Origin: Anthostomella pinea
Lineage: Eukaryota > Ascomycota > Sordariomycetes > Xylariales > Xylariaceae
Reading direction: 5' to 3'
NCBI GenBank assembly: GCA_963556695.1
Contig: CAUWAG010000006.1
Location: 558,001 to 622,000, forward strand
DNA: 64,000 bases
In this document: piece after piece, positions 20,193 to 31,354 of the stretch
Layout: every line of letters starts with the position of its first letter
How positions within the stretch are numbered: position 1 is the first letter of the stretch
Notes under the pieces: model-generated
The model's database searches: none
Seen by the model: the letters and a program-made list of their open reading frames with translations, nothing else
What the model was told of the DNA's origin: nothing
Translations under genes and position numbers: made by a program

Positions 20193-22551
20193 CGCAGGCC
20201 GAGCTGTTCATCAGAAGTTGCAGGGTCATGGAAGATATTGTTGGCTCTCGATCACATGGTCATTCTGTGGTGAAAGGTTGAAATTTCGAACGGAGAGGGC
20301 ATCCATGTGTTGGATTCGGCGGGTCTGACAAGCTGACCCGGCGGTGCCGCTGACATGCTTTCCTTACTGACCACTGGTGTAGACCCCAAGGCCGAAAAGC
20401 ACCCCAGCAGGAGCTGATCCTCGTGTAAGATTACAGACTCACTGGTCTACGTCTGTCCGCACCTTGGATCACTGCCCGCCACAGTCTGCATGTGGCGGAA
20501 GATCCCGCCTGCAAGGCGAATCCTTCGTTTCGGTTGAGTATTTGCATTTTTGCACATTATCACCTGTCTGGTGCACCTCTTATGCGTCGCTCATGGTCAT
20601 TTTGGGCTGTTGCTTAGAGAAAGTAAACGCGTTTCGAAGAGAGATCACAGCCCCGGTCTTCCGGATCCGGCAGGTGCTTATAGATAGTTGGCCGCTGAAC
20701 TTGGTTCTTTGACTTAGCCCCTGAACCTGCAGCCAATCCTCTCAAAACAAGAAATAAGTGCATTTTCGAGTGCCCGCCACCGCCGTATCCCATGGCTGCA
20801 GGCTAATGTCATATCTTGATCAACTCACAGCAGTGATGGCAGCCTTAAATAGTCCAGCCTCAACGGTATCGCAATCTTTTTCAGGCCATGGGTACCGGCC
20901 CCTGGAGAGACACACACTCGGCCCCGACCATTCCAATGCTTTGGTTCAGCAAAATCAATGGGTCATCTCACCGTCGTGACTCCAGAGCAGGGTACTTGAA
21001 TCAGTCCAACCAGAGTCGGGGAATGCGATGCCTGGAAATAGCTCAGGGTAGTTTCGTGGGGTTAAGCTTAAAGAAGCGGGTTGGGTGGTATCCTGGCTGC
21101 ACCAGGTTCTGTCACTCGGCTTGCATCATGCATGACAATTAGTCCAAGCGGCGTCTCCGTGAGAGAAGGTCACTGGGGCTCTTTGGTAGGATTTTACTTC
21201 TCATCGAAGCTCATGTCAACATTGGTTCATTTCACGCTTCTGCCATGCTTGATACTCAAAGTGAGCTGTTCAGCCAGTGTCCCTTTCTCCAGACACTGCA
21301 AAATCCCCGGAACAGGGCTCAGCATAGTAAGCAAGCCCTACGCAATCCTTGGCGTACATCGTCCGCCCAGCATCAGCTTGAAATCAGTCTGCAAGAAGTT
21401 ATCGCAAGCTAACGCTAGCCACGATGATCTTCCCCCGGCTAGATACTTGCCCCAGATCGTCTGCGCTCTGCGATCGCACGCGCGATCTAGCCACACAGAT
21501 TCCCGCAGCAGAGCCTTCGCGGAAAGCCAGTCGAACTATGTTTATTATTAAGCTCTTCGACCGTAAGGAAGGCGGAGCCGCCAGGCAAAGACGTTCTCCA
21601 TCTCGGTGTTGGCGGCGACGATGGCCCCGAGCGCCGTCGTCCAGAGCAGCAGCTCATGGTCCTGGTTCTTGGTGCACGTGGGGTGCTTGAGAACCGACCG
21701 GAGCTGGCCTGTTAGGGTCCTTATGGGCCGCGGGTCAGTGATCGCATAGGTGTCGCTGAACTGAGAATCATGGCTGCTAGCCGGCAGACCTCGCCGCGGC
21801 CGGCAGGGAGCTGGAGCAGACGGTGCTGGGAGATGCACAAAAGTCGTGGTAGAATTCTGGTGTGCCTAATATTGGGTGGAGTTTTGCAGTACTGTTTAAG
21901 CACCTGACAACACATCCTTAGATCTGCTAATAACATGTTCAACTTCGGATGGACTGTGTATGTGTCGACATCAGGGATCGGATTCCGCCCTTGCAGTGCT
22001 GCTCATTAATTTCTGGGTCCATACTGAATGAAGCGCTCAGTCTTCTTATGACCCCCTCGGGACAAATGAGAGAAAACAGCAAGAATCTGATGCTTTTGTA
22101 AGAGATGTGTATCCGCCCAGAACGTAATGCCTCAAGAGGATACGGCATCCGCATGGAACTGTCGGCGGGGATCGGGATATGACCATGAGAAGCACCTACA
22201 CGAAATAGCATGGGGAAGATGTCAATTTGATATCTGCAAATTGCCACATCCGGTTACCCGCGTGGCGATGGCGCGGATGATTTCTACTCAATGGTGGACT
22301 CATTACACTGCTGTAGGGGTATGCCATCGGAGAGTCGCTCATACACGGCTCTAATCTCTTCGACCAGCCTCACCAAAGGACCAGGCACATGAAATCAAAT
22401 CGAGCTTCAAGACCGCACTACTACACTAGCTACAAGATCATCCGATCTAGATAACGAAACAAGTATGCTATTGGCAGATAGACATGACTGGGGTAGTTCT
22501 CGTTGGGGCATGAGAACAACTCTTAATTATGATGTCTTATGTTCGACCGGA
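20193..22551. other. Intergenic region, mostly featureless
   Basis: No complete gene. The only coding trace is a transcription-factor-like fragment at 21548-21838 (listed separately). Remaining ORFs are short, overlap on both strands and lack domain signals. Confidence 0.4.
21548..21838 (-). pseudogene. Possible remnant of a fungal transcription factor C-terminus
   Basis: The minus strand reads YAITDPRPIRTLTGQLRSVL, then a segment with HELLLWTTALGAIVA. This resembles the C-terminal part of fungal-specific transcription factor domains, which often have an LLLW helix. No DNA-binding domain, start or splice sites are nearby. Weak assignment from residue pattern only. Confidence 0.25.
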
Positions 22552-22962
22552 TTACCCGTTCCTCACTGCTTGCGTATCTTTCCAGTCCTGTGACTTGTCT
22601 TCTCTCCGTTCGCCATACACATTCTTTTTCCATTTGGTATAGTCCACTTTGTCATCAGAAACATGGTCGTGCTTCGTTTTGCAGTCAACCCAGAAGACGA
22701 TTGCGTTGCTGTTGGCTACCTCGGGCGGGATAAGCAGCTGCTCGTTAGCGCCTCCAGATCCAGAGGAAATCGACAGGCGCAGGGATTGCTTTGGGTCTTT
22801 ACCAAGGCCAAGAATGTAGTTATCAATGTTCGCGGGGTGAGACCAGAGTTGTGTCCCGTCGTGCGTAGTTGGGATCCAGATCTTCGTGATTTTGTTGAAG
22901 GCGTCTTCGTCTACTTCGACTAAGCAAATTCTGATCGGAATGGTTAGTCTTAGAAGCCCCAT
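22552..22962 (-). CDS. Hypothetical protein, 136 aa
   Basis: Open from a true ATG at 22962 to a stop at 22552. Composition is protein-like and hydrophilic with acidic and lysine-rich parts (HDHVSDDKVDYTKWKKN). No domain is recognised, and there is no signal peptide or membrane segment. It stands alone next to the left end of the pogo-like transposon. It may be a chance ORF. Confidence 0.25.
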   Translation of the reverse strand: MGLLRLTIPIRICLVEVDEDAFNKITKIWIPTTHDGTQLWSHPANIDNYILGLGKDPKQSLRLSISSGSGGANEQLLIPPEVANSNAIVFWVDCKTKHDHVSDDKVDYTKWKKNVYGERREDKSQDWKDTQAVRNG

Positions 22963-23043
22963 TGTATGGCTGGGGTCTTCACACCTTTCGTCGTCACGCA
23001 GAGATCCGGACGTCCGGTAGCCATCGCGCGTGTTCCCTATATA

Positions 23044-25509
23044 CCATCACCCCCATAGAAGTCGGCCACCCCCACTAGTCGGCCAGCCAAACCCCACCAT
23101 CACCACCAAAACTCCCACATATTCATTTGTACGGATTCAGCCTGATATTCAAGCTATTCACGATGTATTTAGTGCTCTAGATAACCCTGATCTTGAGGGT
23201 TTCCCTAATGCTAAATTTACCCCTCCCGGCTTACGTGATTGAGGAGCTATTATCCCGCTTTTAGTACCTTAAATAGAAATTTTCACGGCTCTTCTGAAGC
23301 CTCGTTTTATATGCGCCGCAACATCGTACAGTCGCCCAAAATGCCTCCCTATTCGTATATAGAGGATCAGATGGCTTCGGCCATCTTAGATATCACAGAT
23401 AAGGGCCTATCTGTGCAAAAAGCCGGTCAAAAACACGGTATTCTGTACCAGACGCTGTCTGATCGACTCAACGGCAAGGCTACCATAACCGAAGCACACA
23501 CACAACAACAAAGACTATCCCCTGCCCAGGAAAAGACTAGAATCAAATGGGTTTTATTACAGGAAAAGTTCGGCCTTGCCCCTTCGCACTCCCTGGTTCG
23601 TGAGATTATCAAGAAGCTATTGAAGAAGAAGGGAGATGAGGGCCCTCTAGGAGACACCTTCATAGCAGCCTTCAAACGCCACAACCCCGAAATCAAGACA
23701 AAAGTCAGCAAAAGGATAGAAACAGCACGCTTCAAGGGGTTCACGTCTAAGTCAGTTAACTGGTTCTTTGAAATTCTCGAAGATTACGGCTGGGTGAAGT
23801 CAAAGAACACCTATAACGTCGATAAGGGTGGCATTATGGCGGGTTTTGGTAGCTATATCTACCCCTTTAATTCCGGAAAAAATCTTATTAGATTCACAGG
23901 CATTGATTCCCTAGTTCTGGGTAGTTCTGTTACCAAGAAAGCCTTCCTAAAGAGCCCGTAGGGCCGTAGCTAGACCTCCTTCATCGAGACCATTTCAGCA
24001 GTTGAAAAAATCCTCAAACCAGGTATTATCTTTAAGGGGAAGGACCTCCACATGCAGTGGTTCATCGATGAGTTTAGAAAGACTGCAGATTGGCACTATA
24101 TATGTTCAGAGAACAGCTGGACTTTGAATAACATTGCCTGCAAGTGGCTAGAGGATGTTTTCCTCCCACAGGTAGACGTAGAACGAGGAGGAGACCAGTG
24201 CGAGGCGATCCTTTCGATACTGGATGGCCATAAGAGCCACACCTCCGTAAGTATATGATTTCTTCTTATTTTATTTAGACTTCCTTTAATTCTTCCCATT
24301 TAATATGGTTTAACGTGTGTTAATAGGACGAATCCATGGCCATGTGTTATTTCAATAATATCTTGCTCTGTTTCTTCCCTGCGCATACTAATCACGGTAC
24401 GCAACCCCTAGATAATAGGCCTAGTAACGCCCTGAAGTCCTACTACCAGAAATTCTTCTCTGAGTTGAATTCTCTAATAGATGCCTTATCTGTTGACAAG
24501 ATCAACTTTATCCGTTGCTATAGCAAGACGAGAACTTCTGTTTTTATTAAACAAAACATCCTCTCGGGTTTCAAGGTCATTGGATGTTATCCTATTAGCC
24601 GCAGGAAGTACTTACAGCACACAGAGATACAAGAAGACAAGAGAAAGACCCCTGAGCCTAATACCCCTGAAAGCTCTGAGCCAGAGGACCAACGGACGCC
24701 TATTACAAGCCGCCAGATCATGAATTTCGGCACAAATAATTTCCCAGGGACCAGGCTGAAGTACAGGAAAATAACGAACGTGTTTGAGGCTAAGGAGACC
24801 GAAGTTATTATTAAAAACAGGAAGATCAAGGCCCTGGAGGCTGAACTGGAGCGGTTACGGCCAAAAAAGCGCCAGAAGATCCCTAATCCTAACGGGAAGT
24901 TCAAGACAGTAACGGAGCTACTATCTCATGGAGGTACCATTGACCCTGATGCACGCGTAGAAGTACAAGAAGAGATAGTTATTGAGTCAGAGGACGAAGG
25001 AAGATAAGGATGACCCCCTTAATGAGGAGATTTTGGAGGCCCTACAGGAGCCTAGGCACACCCGTTCGGGGCGAGCAATTCGGGCGCCCGCACGCTTTTA
25101 CGGGTAAAAAGCTTCAGCGCTTTCGAATGATAATATTGCTGAAATTTATCGATCTGAACGACTTCTTTTACATCTGGGTGAATAAGGGGGTGTTTTGGTG
25201 GTAATAGTGGGGTTTGGCTGGCCGACTAGTGGGGGTGTGGCTCCTCAACCCATTTTCCAGCCACAATGACGGATGGGTCACGGACCAGGGTACAAGGTAC
25301 CTTGGAGCCCAACTGGTACCCGTTTGTACCAGATTCGTACCCAACTGGGATGATAGCTACTTCTGGGATGGGGACACCACCCATCCCTTCTTTCAATCAA
25401 GCAACTTCCAGAATACAGACCAATAGCCACCATTCGTGACCCTGGTCCTTATTCTGGATACCGCTACCACAAGGCACAGGGGTGGCCGACTTCTATGGGG
25501 GATGGCATG
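23044..25509 (+). mobile_element. Pogo/Fot1-like DNA transposon (Tc1/mariner superfamily), inactive, with two TIR pairs
   Basis: A defective DDE transposase gene lies between inverted repeats. Outer pair: CCCCCATAGAAGTCGGCCAC-type ends at 23044-23072 and, inverted, 25478-25508. Inner pair: about 48 bp containing CACTAGTCGGCCAGCCAAAC at 23066-23113 and, inverted, 25191-25240. On the left the two adjoin and share GTCGGCCA. On the right they are about 240 bp apart. TATA occurs near both outer ends, as expected for a TA-targeting family, but the exact duplication could not be fixed. Confidence 0.82.
23341..25007 (+). pseudogene. Fot1/pogo transposase (broken)
   Basis: CENP-B-type helix-turn-helix in the N-terminus (MASAILDITDKGLSVQKAG ... 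LYQTLSDRLNG), then a DDE_1 catalytic domain: first Asp region TYNVDKGG (the usual motif has Glu where Lys stands), second LSILDGHKSH, third PAHTNHGTQPLD. The same frame holds from 23341 to 24246 but has two TAG stops at about 23959 and 23971. An apparent 80-bp intron (24247-24326, GTAAGT...AATAG) joins HKSHTS to DESMAMCYFNN. The tail is charged, with a coiled-coil-like segment around EAELERLRPKKRQK. Inactive through the stops and probably the changed first motif. Confidence 0.82.
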
Positions 25510-26160
25510 ATATAGCTCTGTCTAGAGGATGGACTCTGACAACGACCTGTATGGAAATGCAGCGCTCTTGATCATAATCGGTCACTGACAATGGATCTGG
25601 GCGTGGAAGGGGAAAGAGAGGAAAGGGCGTCTGTCGGCAGAGGTGAAATATACTTATATGGGAGTAGCTATCAACCCAGCGTCTCAAGGGTGGTGATGGC
25701 TGGAGCTCTGTGCTTCGTATTTCTGGCCATGGGGCTTGAGAATCTTCTTCCGATCATTCTCGTCAGACATTATGTATGATCTTGGACGGTACCCTTCAGT
25801 TAAGTAGAGGCATAAATGAATATATTCAGGACACAAGTTCACGACGCGTTCATAGTGATTAAGTGTTGATTTAGTAGCCTATCGACTGCTCTCAACGTAG
25901 TCCATAGCCCTAACACACAACATAAGCGGCATTAATTCTCGCTATGGTCGTGCCATCACAGGAATATGGGGGAAGAACGGCATGACTTTAGCTATGACCT
26001 CAACGACGCGAGAAGATACATGATCCGCTACCCATTCACCATCCAAGCCTCAGACACCAGTGTACCAGTGAGCATTACATCAATACAATGACACAAGAAA
26101 GCATTTCTGAACTTCCCGCCCCTCAAGGTTCTGCGCAATCCAGCACTCGGGTGCACTTCA
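25510..26160. other. Intergenic region right of the transposon
   Basis: No coding signal or structured RNA recognised. It probably includes the 3' UTR of the minus-strand gene that ends at 26161. Confidence 0.35.
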
Positions 26161-26832
26161 TTAAACATGAGTCAGCTCAATGCCCTGCCCGGCCTCCAGA
26201 TCCGCACCACGAGTGTTGCGACCTCCGATGAGCTGCCGGAGCGTGGTAGCCCGGTTCTGTTCCTGTTCGACTCCTCGGCCCACTCGACTGCGTCTGTAGA
26301 TGACGACGAAGAGCGCAATAGCGGTGCCAAGAAGCGCAGTTCCGAGGATACAACCGATCACGATACCAGCCAATGCTGCAGGTGAGAGGCCGCCATAAGA
26401 GCCCTTGCAGAGGTCAGAGTCTCCTTCATTCTCGCAGGCCGACACGGCTGAACCACCAGCGAGGAGTGGTACTGATGATCCCTTTGCGATGGTGGCCTTC
26501 CCAGTAGCGACAGAAGCGTTGCTGTGCATACCTCTAGCTTCGCGGGTGCTAACAGGCATGGTTGGAAGAGTGATCACAAGACGCGCGTCACGCGACAAAG
26601 CAGACGCGTCGCGGTCGTCTCCAGTACCTGCAGCGCACGAGAAGTTAGTATGGGGAAACGATGGCAATGAGATGGGAGTTGATAAAGGATTGAGCTTACC
26701 TCGGTCACCAAGAACCGCGCCGAAGTCATTCGCATCATGATCAGACTCGTGGTTAAGACTAGCCACTCCAGTGAAGACCGGGTTGTCGGCGTAGTCACCC
26801 ATCGCGGCTGCCGCAATAGTGGCGAGCAGCAT
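26161..26832 (-). CDS. Single-pass membrane protein with signal-like N-terminus
   Basis: About 199 aa after removal of a 72-bp intron within about 26627-26702 (GTAAGC...GCAG, branch CTAAC), which is also open if retained. The N-terminus MLLATIAAAAMG resembles the second half of a signal peptide. The extracellular part is Ser/Thr-rich with paired cysteines (SACENEGDSDLCKG). One clear helix, LAGIVIGCILGTALLGTAIA, is followed by a basic stop-transfer YRRSRVGRG and a short cytoplasmic tail. This layout is common in fungal cell-surface sensors, but no family was recognised. Just upstream in the same frame lies MMFG, then TGA, then SLILVIA: an apparent signal peptide start interrupted by a stop. 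Confidence 0.6.
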   Translation of the reverse strand: MLLATIAAAAMGDYADNPVFTGVASLNHESDHDANDFGAVLGDRGKLNPLSTPISLPSFPHTNFSCAAGTGDDRDASALSRDARLVITLPTMPVSTREARGMHSNASVATGKATIAKGSSVPLLAGGSAVSACENEGDSDLCKGSYGGLSPAALAGIVIGCILGTALLGTAIALFVVIYRRSRVGRGVEQEQNRATTLRQLIGGRNTRGADLEAGQGIELTHV

Positions 26833-26893
26833 GGCAATGACGAGGATCAGTGATCAACCGAACATCATGATAGTCTTCTTGAGTAGTCGTTTG

Positions 26894-27198
26894 TGTAGCT
26901 GGACGAAACTGCCGGACAGTCAAGTTAGCTTTTGCCAACATGGATCAGGAGGGGATGAAGGCAGTGTACTTACCTCTGCTATGGAGATGATCGGGCTTGA
27001 GTCAACAGACGGCACGCTGGAAGATCAAATGGAAGATATTGGGTACACTTGTCTGTAGCCGAACGAAACTGTCAAACGGTCAAGTTAGTCATTGCCATTC
27101 TGGACAAGGAGGGGATGAAAAAGGTGTGCTTACCTCTGCTATGGAGATGTTCGGACTGGAGTCAACAGACGGCACTCGATCAAATGGAAGATCTTGAG
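26894..27198 (-). repeat. Tandem duplication of an intron-bearing leader segment (2 units)
   Basis: Two direct units of about 145-160 bp (26894-27052 and 27054-27198). On the minus strand each holds an exon end ...AGCAGAG, a 65-bp intron (26909-26973 and 27069-27133) with GTAAG donor, CTAAC branch and AG acceptor, and an exon start TTTCG. They lie directly upstream of the membrane-protein gene and look like its 5' leader. Confidence 0.75.
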
Positions 27199-27204
27199 TG
27201 AGAG

Positions 27205-28096
27205 ATAGACCAGAGTCAAAAGTGTCTAAGAGATATCGCAGTGGGTAGAATGTGCTTGAAGGTTCTCTTGAACAAGATAGCCAAGAGCACGCGATGTGGT
27301 TTTTTGTTCTGGGTTTTTTTGGGGGACGGAGGAAAGTGGTCTTGACGCGACAGGTGGGATTCTTTTGTACATGAAATCTGAGTGTTGCTGTAGATCTGGA
27401 CGCACGACACAGCAACAGGCGGTTTGGTTGCTAGAGTATTCTCTGTCAGGGGTAACAGGTAACCATCGTCACCCTGAGATGGCGTTGCCAGCCCACTGGA
27501 GAGGTCGCCACGCACTGACGACAGTCAAGCAACCTGCGGTCCTACCACTGGTAGCTGGACCCAAAGGACACGAGACCATTGTCGACGTGAGAAGTATCGT
27601 AGCCGATGACGAGACGTGACTAGTGTATCAGTAAATGGGGTTAGGACTAACATAGGGAGGCCCTTGTCGCTATATAGGGGTTAAAGAGTACAGAAATACA
27701 GCAGACTTGCGATAGAGAAGTTGACACACACCCGACAAGTGGATGTCTATGCCTAGGTCGCTCACATTTCTGTCTGATGAACTAGGGCTTAGGTAGTTAC
27801 GTAATTCAAGTGATCAACTTTATACGCGTAGTGTGTTTCAACCGCCTACTACAAGCTAATGCGTGTGGTCAAACTGTTGGCAGCTGTAAGTGTGTTCAGG
27901 AAGACGCAAGCGAAGTAGTGAACACGATCGACGCTTGTGCGAGTTTGTGGGATGTGTGGTTTAACAAGACGCATGGTTTGTTGTACTAAAGCGATGGCAA
28001 ATAAGGAAACGATGTCCGATATGACTTCTAGAACCTATCCTTCTACTAGAGCGCACCATTATACTGCCTGAACAACAAGAAAGATTACAGCTAAGA
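27205..28096. other. Intergenic region without recognised features
   Basis: Promoter-side sequence of the membrane-protein gene and 3' side of the ketoreductase gene. Short ORFs on both strands look non-coding. Confidence 0.35.
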
Positions 28097-29363
28097 TCAC
28101 GACACCGGCGTCAGATCCAGTATCGACTGGACCGTATCAACCACGCTCCTCTCGAGACTCGTATACTCAAGTCCCAGAACCTCTCTCGACTTGCTGTTGT
28201 CAAAGTGATACACATCATCCGGAATATCATCGACCGTATCAGCCTCAAGTGGCAAGCGATCCTTCAACTGCGGAAACGACTTCCTGATGACGTCCGCAAT
28301 CTGCTTATTCGAAAAGTGCCCCCCGACAACGTAGAACCGGTTCCCACCAGCCTGCGGTAATGTCATGGCGCGTAAGTGCGCCAGGGCAACGTCGCGCACG
28401 TCGACAAAGGTAAAGACGGGCGCCGTGGGCGCTAGGGCCTCCTTCATCTTGCCCTGCACCATTTCGCGAACGCGGTGGTTCGACGCGTTCATCGCGTCCA
28501 GGCTGGGGAGGTTCCGCTGTATGGGGCCGAAGACGTAGGTGCAGTTGATCACGGCCAGGTCGAAATTGGGCTTTTCCTCCTCGATGAAGGCCCATGCCGC
28601 TTTCTCGGAGAAGACCTGGTTATGCGTCAATCCCAGTGTAGTAAAAATGAGGCTTCGGGTCGACTCACCTTGCTGGCCTTGTACGCCTTCTTGGGTTCCA
28701 TGGCCTCTTCCCACGTCGTGGGCGCCCAGCACGTCTCGTCGTAGACCTTAGCGTGGTTGGCGGGGTTGAGGATCGCTGCTGACGACGAGGTGATCACCAA
28801 CCGTTTGACGGTCGGAGCGTGAGTCTTGATCGATTTCAGCAGGCCCTTCGTGCCGTTGATCGCGGGCTCCAGGAACTCTTTGACCGGGTCTATGGGATTG
28901 AGATGATAGGGAGACGCGGTGTGGACTACATAGTCGAATGCGGCCTCCGATTGGAATGCCTGCGAAAGAGGTCTCTATAAGTAGAGCGTCTCAGAAGCAG
29001 GATGTGTGCTCAAACTCACAACATCAAAGGCGCCGCCTTTGGCAATGTCGTCGACTACTACGTAAGATAGGGGTTTGGGTTTGACGGAGTCTACTATCCG
29101 TTTCCCCTTTTCCTCGGATCTCGCTGTCACCGCAACTTGAAACCTGGTCACTTTCAGCACGGAACGGATTAAATGGTGATAATGGGCTCATACCCTGCGT
29201 CCAACAGCGTGTCAAGGATGTGGGAAGCGATGAAGCCGCTACCTCCTATGATCGAACGCCATATCAATGAACGGTTCCCCACTGTCAGGGGGTTTGTGTA
29301 ATGGGCAATGTTACCTGTCAGGAGAACCCTGTTCTTCAGGTGACCATTCGACGTTCCTCCCAT
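28097..29363 (-). CDS. NAD(P)-dependent ketoreductase (dihydroflavonol reductase / Gre2-like)
   Basis: Extended short-chain dehydrogenase that reduces carbonyl groups with NADPH. Exons 29315-29363, 29194-29245, 29020-29143, 28669-28959 and 28097-28615 give 344 aa with all phases consistent. The nucleotide-binding loop LLTGGSGFIASH forms across intron 1. VTARSEEKGKRI is the usual cofactor-selecting segment. VVHTASPYHLNP, the TSSSAA motif and the catalytic YKASK (YxxxK) follow. VINCTYVFGP and VDVRDVALAHLRAM are typical of this family. The length is as usual. It is divergently arranged with the flavin monooxygenase at 29973, with 609 bp between the start codons, so a shared promoter is possible. 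The substrate cannot be told. Confidence 0.9.
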
Positions 29364-29972
29364 AGCTCAGATATTCGACACGTTTCGTTCACAATTGTTG
29401 ATGAGTAATATCGAAATGTATCAATCGAACGATGTCACGATCCGAGGACAGAGGCAAGGGGGATCAAGCCAAGAAGTAGTCGGCGAAGGATATCTCCCGG
29501 TAAGTCCGGGCTTCCGCCTACCGGGGCTCCGGGACTCTTCCCCAACCAGCACCGAAACGTACGACGTTGGCTAACAGAAAGTCGACGAGTCTCAGCCACC
29601 AAGGCGTATATGCAGGTTGCAACAAGGCTCGCCCAGCCAATGACTACTGCCCATTGATTGTAACTCCCCGCATGGACACCCTCGGAATGCCAGCTGCAGT
29701 GCAACGTCTCTATATTAAGTAGCAGTTGGTGGGAGAGATACAGCTTGATTCCCTCAGCGGCTTACCGTAGGTATTGGCCAGCCGAGGCATGGCCCAAGAC
29801 GGCGGTCGCATCATCTCGGGATCGCTTTCGTTTGACTTATAGGCGCGAAACGACCACGTCCGAACACGCCAGCTTATATCCCTATCCAACCCTCTAACCC
29901 CCTTTCTAGTTCCGTTTTCCAAGTGCCGGTACAAGTACACACTCTACATTTCACTGAGCACCACGAAACACC
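29364..29972. promoter_or_regulatory. Divergent intergenic region between ketoreductase and FAD monooxygenase
   Basis: 609 bp between two opposed start codons. It probably carries promoters for both genes. No specific binding site was identified. Short ORFs in it have no domain signal. Confidence 0.5.
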
Positions 29973-31354
29973 ATGTCCGAACATAACGCCCCAGTCCGCG
30001 TAGCCATCGTGGGCGGCGGGATCACCGGAGTCATACTGGCGCTGGGGCTGCAGAAGCGCGGCATCGACTACACCATCTACGAGCGCGCACCGGCCTTCAC
30101 AGAGATCGGTGCAGGCATCGGGTTCAGTCCCAATGCGGAGCGCGCGCTCAAAGTCGTCGATCCGGAGGTGTACGCCGTCTACAAGGAGGTCGCGTCGTCG
30201 AACGCGGAGGAAGACTACTTCCAATGGGTCGACGGCCATAGAAGTAACGAGGTCGTGTCGAAGCTGCTGATTGGGGTCGATGCGTTCCAAGGGGGTCGCC
30301 GTTCTGACTTTCTGGAGGCGTGGTCGGAGTTGATCCCGCGGGACAAGGTCCGGTTCGGCAGAGATGTCGACACGATCTTTCAACATGAAAATGGCAATGT
30401 TACGCTGAAGTTCAAGGATGGGAGCACCGAGCAAGCTGACATTGGTAAGAAGCTCACCATACCATGTGAAACGCTCATCGTCAAGGCAATGCTAACCATT
30501 AACATCCAACAGTCATTGGCTGCGACGGCATCCGCTCCCGCGTCCGCCAGCTCATCCTCGGCGAAGCCAACCCAGCCTCCTACCCACGCTACACCAACAA
30601 ATACTGCTTCCGCACGCTCGTCCCGATGCCGCAAGCGCAGGCCGCCCTGGGCGAAGAGCGCATCACGAACCGCTACATGTACAACGGGCCGAATGCGCAC
30701 TGCATGATCTACCCTGTCGCCATGGGCGCGCTCCTCAACGTGCTCCTCGTCCTTAGCGACCCGGGCCACTGGCCCGCGGACGCGCGCCACACGGCGCCGG
30801 GCGACAAACAGGAGGCGGTCAGGGCCTTTGAGGACTGGCACCCCCATGTGCGCGCACTGGTTGATCTGCTGCCTGATGAGCTGGACAAGTGGGCTATCTT
30901 CGATATGCACGACTATCCGGCACCGTACTACAACGTCGGCAGCGTTGCGGTCGCGGGAGACGCGGCGCACGCGTCCGGTCCGCATCTTGGGTCCGGGGCT
31001 GGGTTCGGCATCGAGGACGCGCTCGTGCTGGCGAGCGTCATTGAGGCGGCCGACAGAGAAGTCCGCGGTGCGACGACGAAGAAGAAGAAGAAGGTTGAGA
31101 TATGCCGTGATGCGCTGGTGGCGTATAATACTGTGCGCTACGATCGTGCGCAGTGGCTTCCGGGCGCGACGCGGGAGGCGGTTGAGCTGTTTCAGTGGCA
31201 GGATGAGAGGGTTGGGAGCGACCCCGAGAAGTTTGCGCCGGAGATCAGTCGGTTGTTTCATACGATTTGGGATAACGATATTGATGAGATGGTCAAGGGG
31301 GCGGTGCGGGAGTTCAATACGGTGCTGGCTGGTGGGCCGAGGGCGCATTTGTGA
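29973..31354 (+). CDS. FAD-dependent monooxygenase (salicylate hydroxylase-like)
   Basis: Class A flavoprotein hydroxylase that would use NAD(P)H and oxygen to hydroxylate an aromatic or related substrate. Exons 29973-30444 and 30513-31354, with a 68-bp intron (GTAAGA...CAACAG, branch CTAAC). Motifs in order: FAD-binding VAIVGGGITGVILALGL; YERAPAFTEIGAGIGFSPNA; the DG motif in VIGCDGIRSRVR, formed across the intron; the GD motif in VAVAGDAAHASGPHLGSGAG. The length of 437 aa is normal. A lysine run (TTKKKKKVE) is an odd low-complexity insertion. Its pairing with a ketoreductase suggests a small catabolic or secondary-metabolite module, which is inference. Confidence 0.92.

Noticed and set aside
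27296..27619. A 107-codon plus-strand ORF
   Set aside because: No ATG in good context, no domain, and it overlaps comparable frames on the other strand.
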